This document shows positions 6,407-10,645 of a DNA stretch of 10,645 bases, piece after piece. The DNA is from Thermodesulfobacteriota bacterium. Lineage in GTDB: Bacteria; Desulfobacterota; Desulfocorpusculales; Desulfocorpusculum. Made by a program: the position numbers and the translations under genes. The stretch is taken from the NCBI GenBank assembly GCA_028275295.1, contig JAPWUY010000023.1, positions 1 through 10,645 of the forward strand, in the 5' to 3' direction. The notes beneath the pieces are model-generated. The model was not told the origin of the DNA, searched no databases, and saw only the letters and a program-made list of their open reading frames with translations. Within the stretch, counting starts at the first letter, position 1; each line of letters opens with the position of its first letter.

Positions 6407-9400
6407 TCACTGAAAGTCCCTGCTCTTTTTTCTCACCCCTTTCAAATGGAGATCTGGCACCCAGAGACTCCTTGCAACCAGATTGACCACATCTCCTTCC
6501 ACCTGAAGCGTCCCCGAGACTCCCACAACAGGTGCTGTCTTCACAAGCCCCATGTGCTTCGCGTAAAGATGAGGCCATATAACCACATTGACAAATCCCG
6601 TCTCGTCTTCCAGGGTGAGGAAAGTGACCCCTCGGGCTGTGCCTGGACGCTGCCTGCAAATGACCAATCCGGCATACCTCACGAACCTTCCATTTGGCAT
6701 GCCGCAGATCTCCTGGGCTGTTGGAAGGCCCTTTTTTCTCAGCTCCGCTCTCACCATGGCAAGGGGATGGGCCAGAGGGCTGTGATCTTGAGTCCTGTAG
6801 TCCCACAGGACTGTCTCCCAAAAACTGAGGGGGGTAAAGCTCACCTTTGGCTCATTTTCAGTGATGCTGAGGGATGGCCTGGATCTCGAGGCCACCCCCA
6901 ACACCTCCCACAGGGCATCCCTCCTTTCCTTCCTGAGAGACTCCAGGGCTCCTGCCTGTGCCAAAACACAAAGGACGTCCTTGCTGAGAGAAGATCGCCT
7001 GACAAAGTCTTCCACGCTCTCAAAGGGCCCCTCCTCTCTCGCTCTTCGGATTCTCTCCCAGTCCCCTTCTCCCACACCTTTGACGAATCTGAGCCCCATT
7101 CGAACGGCAAACTTGGGAGGCACTCCCCATTTTCTTGGGAGGCAATGGTCCTCTTCCTCCATCAGGGGCTCCAAAGTGCAGTCCCACTCACTGTGAACTA
7201 CCGAGGCTGGCCTAACCTCCACCCCATGGCGCTTGGCGTCCTCTATGATGGTGGCCGGGGAGTAGAAACCCATGGGCTGAGCATTCAGAAGGCCACATGT
7301 GAATTCCGCGGGCCAATGGCGTTTGAGCCATGCCGAAGCATAACTTATGAGGGCAAAGCTCGCAGCGTGGGATTCTGGGAATCCGTATTCTCCGAAACCC
7401 TGGATCTGTTGAAAGACTCTCTCTGCGAACTCAAGGGGTATCCCCTTGGCCAACATCCTCGAGATGAGCCTCTCCTTGTGCCTCCCTATCCTTCCCCCTT
7501 TCCTCCATGCAGCCATGTCTCTTCGAAGCTGGTCCGCCTCCCCTGGGGTATAGTCTGCCGCGACCATTGCCAGGCGCATGACCTGCTCCTGGAATATGGG
7601 GACTCCGAGCGTCTTTTCCAGAACTGGCTTCAGACATTCATGGGGATACTCGATGGGCTCCTCTCCTCTTCGCCTCCTGAGATAGGGATGGACCATCCCA
7701 CCTGTTATGGGACCTGGCCGAATTATGCTTATTTCTATGACCAAATCGTAGAAAGACCTCGGCTTCAGCCTGGGTAACATGGACATCTGGGCCCTGCTTT
7801 CGAGCTGGAAGACCCCCACTGTGTCTCCTTTTGAGATCATCTCATAGGTGTCGGCATCCTCAGGGGGGATGGTGGCCATGGAAAGCTTCACCCCGTGGTG
7901 TTTCTCCAGGAGACGGAAACAGAGATCGAGATGGGTCAGGGCCCCCAATCCCAGGAGATCTACCTTGAAGAGCCCCAAATCCTCTATGTCCTCTTTGTCC
8001 CACTGGATCACTGTCCTGCCCTCCATGGTGGCCCTCTCAATGGGGACTATGTCGCAGACAGGCTCATGACCCAAAAGGAAGCCCCCGGGATGGATGGACA
8101 GGTGTCTAGGGGTATCCAGGATCTCGGAAGAAAGCTCCACCAGCAATCTGTGGGATGGAAGCTCCGGATCCATGCCAGCCATGCGAAGATACTCTTGGGA
8201 GACCTCCCCATGATGGGGAAGGAGCCTTGCAAGTCTATCGAGAGACGTCTCGGGAAGTCCCAGGGCTTTCCCCACGTCCCTCACAGCCAGCTTTGGCCTG
8301 TATCGGATGAAATTGGCCACCATGGCAGCATGGCTTCGACCATAACGGTCGTAAACATGCTGGATCACTTCCTCCCTTCTCCTGTGCATTATGTCCAGAT
8401 CTATGTCTGGAGGCTCCGCCCTCTCTCTCGAGATGAAACGCTCGAAAAGCAGGCCCATTCTCACGGGATCTATGGCCGTTATGCCCAAACAATAGCACAC
8501 AGCGGAGTTGGCGGCAGATCCCCTTCCTTGGCAAAGAATGGATCTTTCCCTGCAGAACTGGACTATCTCCCACATGGTGAGGAAATAGCCGCTATAATCC
8601 AGTTCCTCTATGAGGGCGAGTTCCCTTTCTAGCTGGGCGCGGACCTCGGGGGGCACCCTACCCCCATATCTCTCCTGTGCACCTCGGAATGTCAGTTCTT
8701 TGAGCCATTGGAAGGATGTGTAACCGTTGGGGAGCCTCTCCGAGGGATATCTGTATCTCAGCTCGCTCAAGGAGAAGTGGCACCTCTCCGCCACCTCTCT
8801 GGTCCTCTCTATGGCATGGGGGAGGTCCTGGAAGAGGGATTGAAACGCAAAGGGTGGAAGGAGGGAGTAGTGGTGATTGGGCTTGATTAGGCGACCTGCA
8901 GTGGTCAGAGTCACACCGTGACGTATGCAGGTCAGGACATCCTGGAGGGGGCGTCTGGAAGGAGCGTGATAGAGGACCTCGTTGGAGGCCAATATGGGGA
9001 TCGAGTGCTTTCGGGCCCTCTCCAGGATTCTCCTCTCCGGGATCCTCTCCTCTGCCCTTCTGTGTCTCGCCAAAAGGGCGTAGAGGCGATCCCCGAAGGC
9101 ATCTTGGAGGATTCCCAAGAGAGGGGTCGGATCCGACTCATCCCCCAACAAGGTGGTGTCTCCTCCCACCAGAAGCAAAAGGCCGGAGGCGTGTTCGCAG
9201 AGTTCCTCCCAACTCAAGAGGCTCTGCCCCTTGGGACATCTCAGCCTTCCTTTGGTTATGAGGCGACAGAGATTGGCATATCCACCTCTGTCCATGGCGA
9301 GAGCTACCACAGTGGAGCGTGGTTCAAGGGGCGAGAGATCGGGCCTTCCCACGCTGAGCTGGGCACCTATGAGAAGCTTGATCCCCGTCTCTTTGGCTGC

Positions 9401-9559
9401 CATGTGGGCTCGAACTGCCCCATAGAGACCGTCACGATCGGTTATGGCCATAGCCTCCAGACCCAAGCGTCTGGCTTCCTGGATGAGCTCTGCTGGGCTA
9501 CTTGCCCCCTCGAGAAAGGAGTAGTGACTTTTAACCCAGAGGGGAACATATGGCTCCAT
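6407..9559 (-). CDS. dnaE2: DnaE2 (ImuC), error-prone DNA polymerase III alpha-type subunit
   Basis: DnaE2 is the catalytic polymerase of the ImuA-ImuB-DnaE2 mutasome, which copies past DNA damage at the cost of mutations. At 1050 residues it has the family's normal length and looks intact. A PHP domain starts with [12 protein letters not shown] (11-22) and [12 protein letters not shown] (38-49). The polymerase core has [16 protein letters not shown] (345-360), PPDIDLD (383-389) and KVDLLGLG (532-539). D385, D387 and D534 correspond to the three metal-binding aspartates of E. coli DnaE (D401, D403, D555). [20 protein letters not shown] (726-745) is a typical DnaE block. A helix-hairpin-helix region (about 822-875) and an OB fold (about 960-1035) end the protein. 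It is classed as DnaE2 rather than replicative DnaE1 from its length, its PHP start and its position 23 bases after imuB. The ATG at 9559 has GGAGG 7 bases upstream. Regulation through LexA would act upstream of imuB, outside the window. Confidence 0.95.
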   Translation of the reverse strand: MEPYVPLWVKSHYSFLEGASSPAELIQEARRLGLEAMAITDRDGLYGAVRAHMAAKETGIKLLIGAQLSVGRPDLSPLEPRSTVVALAMDRGGYANLCRLITKGRLRCPKGQSLLSWEELCEHASGLLLLVGGDTTLLGDESDPTPLLGILQDAFGDRLYALLARHRRAEERIPERRILERARKHSIPILASNEVLYHAPSRRPLQDVLTCIRHGVTLTTAGRLIKPNHHYSLLPPFAFQSLFQDLPHAIERTREVAERCHFSLSELRYRYPSERLPNGYTSFQWLKELTFRGAQERYGGRVPPEVRAQLERELALIEELDYSGYFLTMWEIVQFCRERSILCQGRGSAANSAVCYCLGITAIDPVRMGLLFERFISRERAEPPDIDLDIMHRRREEVIQHVYDRYGRSHAAMVANFIRYRPKLAVRDVGKALGLPETSLDRLARLLPHHGEVSQEYLRMAGMDPELPSHRLLVELSSEILDTPRHLSIHPGGFLLGHEPVCDIVPIERATMEGRTVIQWDKEDIEDLGLFKVDLLGLGALTHLDLCFRLLEKHHGVKLSMATIPPEDADTYEMISKGDTVGVFQLESRAQMSMLPRLKPRSFYDLVIEISIIRPGPITGGMVHPYLRRRRGEEPIEYPHECLKPVLEKTLGVPIFQEQVMRLAMVAADYTPGEADQLRRDMAAWRKGGRIGRHKERLISRMLAKGIPLEFAERVFQQIQGFGEYGFPESHAASFALISYASAWLKRHWPAEFTCGLLNAQPMGFYSPATIIEDAKRHGVEVRPASVVHSEWDCTLEPLMEEEDHCLPRKWGVPPKFAVRMGLRFVKGVGEGDWERIRRAREEGPFESVEDFVRRSSLSKDVLCVLAQAGALESLRKERRDALWEVLGVASRSRPSLSITENEPKVSFTPLSFWETVLWDYRTQDHSPLAHPLAMVRAELRKKGLPTAQEICGMPNGRFVRYAGLVICRQRPGTARGVTFLTLEDETGFVNVVIWPHLYAKHMGLVKTAPVVGVSGTLQVEGDVVNLVARSLWVPDLHLKGVRKKSRDFQ

Positions 9560-9565
9560 GGCTCA

Positions 9566-9573
9566 CCCTCCCC
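9566..9573 (-). promoter_or_regulatory. Ribosome binding site of dnaE2
   Basis: GGGGAGGG on the minus strand lies in the 23-base imuB-dnaE2 gap; its GGAGG core ends 7 bases before the dnaE2 ATG at 9559. No promoter or terminator fits in the gap, which supports one transcript for both genes. Confidence 0.7.
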
Positions 9574-9582
9574 ATTCATTCC

Positions 9583-10645
9583 CTACTCCACTTGTCCTTG
9601 CAAGAACCACCTCTTCCTCACCTCGTCGTAGTAGACCCAGAGAATGTCTCCCCTCAAGGTCTCCAAGAAATAGTAGGAGCGATGGACCTCCCTTCTCCAC
9701 CATCCCCCTGAGATCACATATGGCCCCCAAATTCTAGTGACAGGTCCACATTGGAGATCCCTCACTATCCATCCATCGGGCTCGTGTCGAGGTCTCATGC
9801 CGAGACACTGGGGTTTGGTATATACGCGCCTGACGAGGGTGGGGTTAGCTTTAGTGGGGGTTGGACTGGCAACAGGCAGATGGATCATGGATTCCCACAA
9901 GAAACGCGCTTCTGGGAGATGCCCTTCCACTATACGCGCCCTCACCACAGCCTCCTCTCCCAGCTCTGTCCTAAGCCTAGCCAGGGCCCTCTCACCAGCC
10001 AGTAGATCCCTCTTGGGATTGTCCACAAAGAGCCTCAATTGCTGGGGCTCTCCCCTGACCCCCACAGGCTTCAGACCCATCTCCTCTACTGGATGGGGAA
10101 GGGGAGTTGCCTCCAGTTTCAACCTCACCAGATCCACCAATAGGGTCTCATCCAGGGTCGGCCTCGCTGGCTTGACTCTGTCGGTCCGCTCCTGCCCCTT
10201 GCCCATGGACCACCGAATCTCGAGCTCCGCCACTGCCCTACCCTGTTTTGCCATTCTGGACAGAAGGGGATGGAGGTGCCTCTTCACCGTGAACAAGAGG
10301 CTGCTACTGTCTGCCATGGGGGGATCCAAATAGACCACTGATTCCACCGGTTCTTCTGGGACTTTTGGCTTCAGGGGGTCGTGAAACTCTCCTGAGGCTA
10401 GCTGATGGAGCCTGGCCACTTCTTCTCCGAAACGCTGCTCCACACAGTGGAGGGGAAGTTTGACGAATTCTCCTATGGTCTTGACCCCCAACTTCTCCAT
10501 GAGATCTATGAAATCCGAGGCTGCATAAATGGCATGGATGGGAACAAGGGAAAATTCCCTCTGCTCTTCTCGGGGAGTATCCAGGACCTTTATCCCCTCG
10601 GTGACTCGGGCTATGGCATAAGTTCGAAAGCGAGAGAATCCAACC
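9583..10645 (-). CDS. imuB: ImuB, Y-family DNA polymerase homologue (5' part outside the window)
   Basis: ImuB is the adaptor of the ImuA-ImuB-DnaE2 mutasome: a Y-family polymerase relative, generally lacking catalytic residues, that tethers DnaE2 to the sliding clamp. The frame is open to the right edge and gives 353 residues of an expected 450-550, so the catalytic palm region cannot be judged. Numbering from the first full codon, the visible part begins at the palm-thumb border (GFSRFRTYAIARV). It continues through a thumb helix-hairpin-helix (LMEKLGVKTIGEFVKLP, 48-64) and a little-finger domain. QLRLF at 202-206 (bases 10041-10027) matches the beta-clamp-binding consensus QLxLF. The end has the ImuB-type tail GPVTRIWGPYVISGGWWRR followed by ILWVYYDEVRKRWFLQG. 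The nearest alternatives, DinB or UmuC, lack this tail and do not normally precede dnaE2. Confidence 0.9.
   Translation of the reverse strand, partial: VGFSRFRTYAIARVTEGIKVLDTPREEQREFSLVPIHAIYAASDFIDLMEKLGVKTIGEFVKLPLHCVEQRFGEEVARLHQLASGEFHDPLKPKVPEEPVESVVYLDPPMADSSSLLFTVKRHLHPLLSRMAKQGRAVAELEIRWSMGKGQERTDRVKPARPTLDETLLVDLVRLKLEATPLPHPVEEMGLKPVGVRGEPQQLRLFVDNPKRDLLAGERALARLRTELGEEAVVRARIVEGHLPEARFLWESMIHLPVASPTPTKANPTLVRRVYTKPQCLGMRPRHEPDGWIVRDLQCGPVTRIWGPYVISGGWWRREVHRSYYFLETLRGDILWVYYDEVRKRWFLQGQVE

Noticed and set aside
5867..7777. 636-codon open frame on the plus strand
   Set aside because: It runs antisense through the start of the unknown-protein gene, the whole tRNA-Leu and the 3' part of dnaE2. 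The product is rich in P, S, H and G with no protein motif, as expected for the complement of a GC-rich gene.
9737..10333. 198-codon plus-strand frame
   Set aside because: It is the complement of imuB, which has a recognisable clamp motif and ImuB tail; the plus product is serine- and arginine-rich low-complexity sequence.

Overview
The window is a bacterial chromosome segment in which every gene I can support lies on the minus strand, so it is read from right to left. It suggests a sulfate-reducing bacterium, most likely a Desulfobacterota (old Deltaproteobacteria) lineage. The left end carries qmoA and most of qmoB, subunits of the quinone-interacting membrane-bound oxidoreductase that links the quinone pool to APS reductase. 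Archaeoglobus also has Qmo, but the clean Shine-Dalgarno sites, the sigma-70-type promoter and the bacterial imuB-dnaE2 pair point to a bacterium. Composition is moderately GC-rich with no abrupt change that I can see by eye.

In transcription order the layout is as follows. (1) 10645-9583: the C-terminal two thirds of imuB, a Y-family polymerase homologue with a clear beta-clamp-binding motif, cut by the right edge. (2) 9559-6407: dnaE2 (imuC), the error-prone replicative-type polymerase, 23 bases downstream and almost certainly in the same operon. (3) 6406-6166: a 241-base gap with a weak 43-codon ORF, two short perfect inverted repeats and a possible promoter. (4) 6165-6084: tRNA-Leu with anticodon UAG. 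(5) 6055-5501: a 184-residue conserved-looking protein of unknown function, 28 bases after the tRNA. (6) 5500-4852: about 650 bases with no gene I can support. (7) 4848-4486: the C-terminal three membrane segments of what looks like an Nramp-type metal transporter, without the rest of the gene. (8) 4146-3484: a GNAT acetyltransferase. (9) 3320-2070 and 2063-1: qmoA and qmoB, preceded by a near-consensus promoter (TTGACA, 17 bases, TAAAAT).

Two functional modules stand out. One is the mutagenic translesion-synthesis cassette ImuB-DnaE2, in which ImuB acts as the clamp-binding adaptor and DnaE2 as the catalytic polymerase. imuA and any LexA box would lie beyond the right edge. The other is the Qmo respiratory module, where qmoC is expected beyond the left edge. 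Here qmo has its own promoter and follows a GNAT gene instead of aprBA, which is often its upstream neighbour in sulfate reducers. The middle (about 4150-6400) is a low-density stretch around a tRNA gene with a truncated transporter, consistent with past gene loss or rearrangement. I found no insertion sequence, CRISPR array or phage gene, and no convincing wholly new system.
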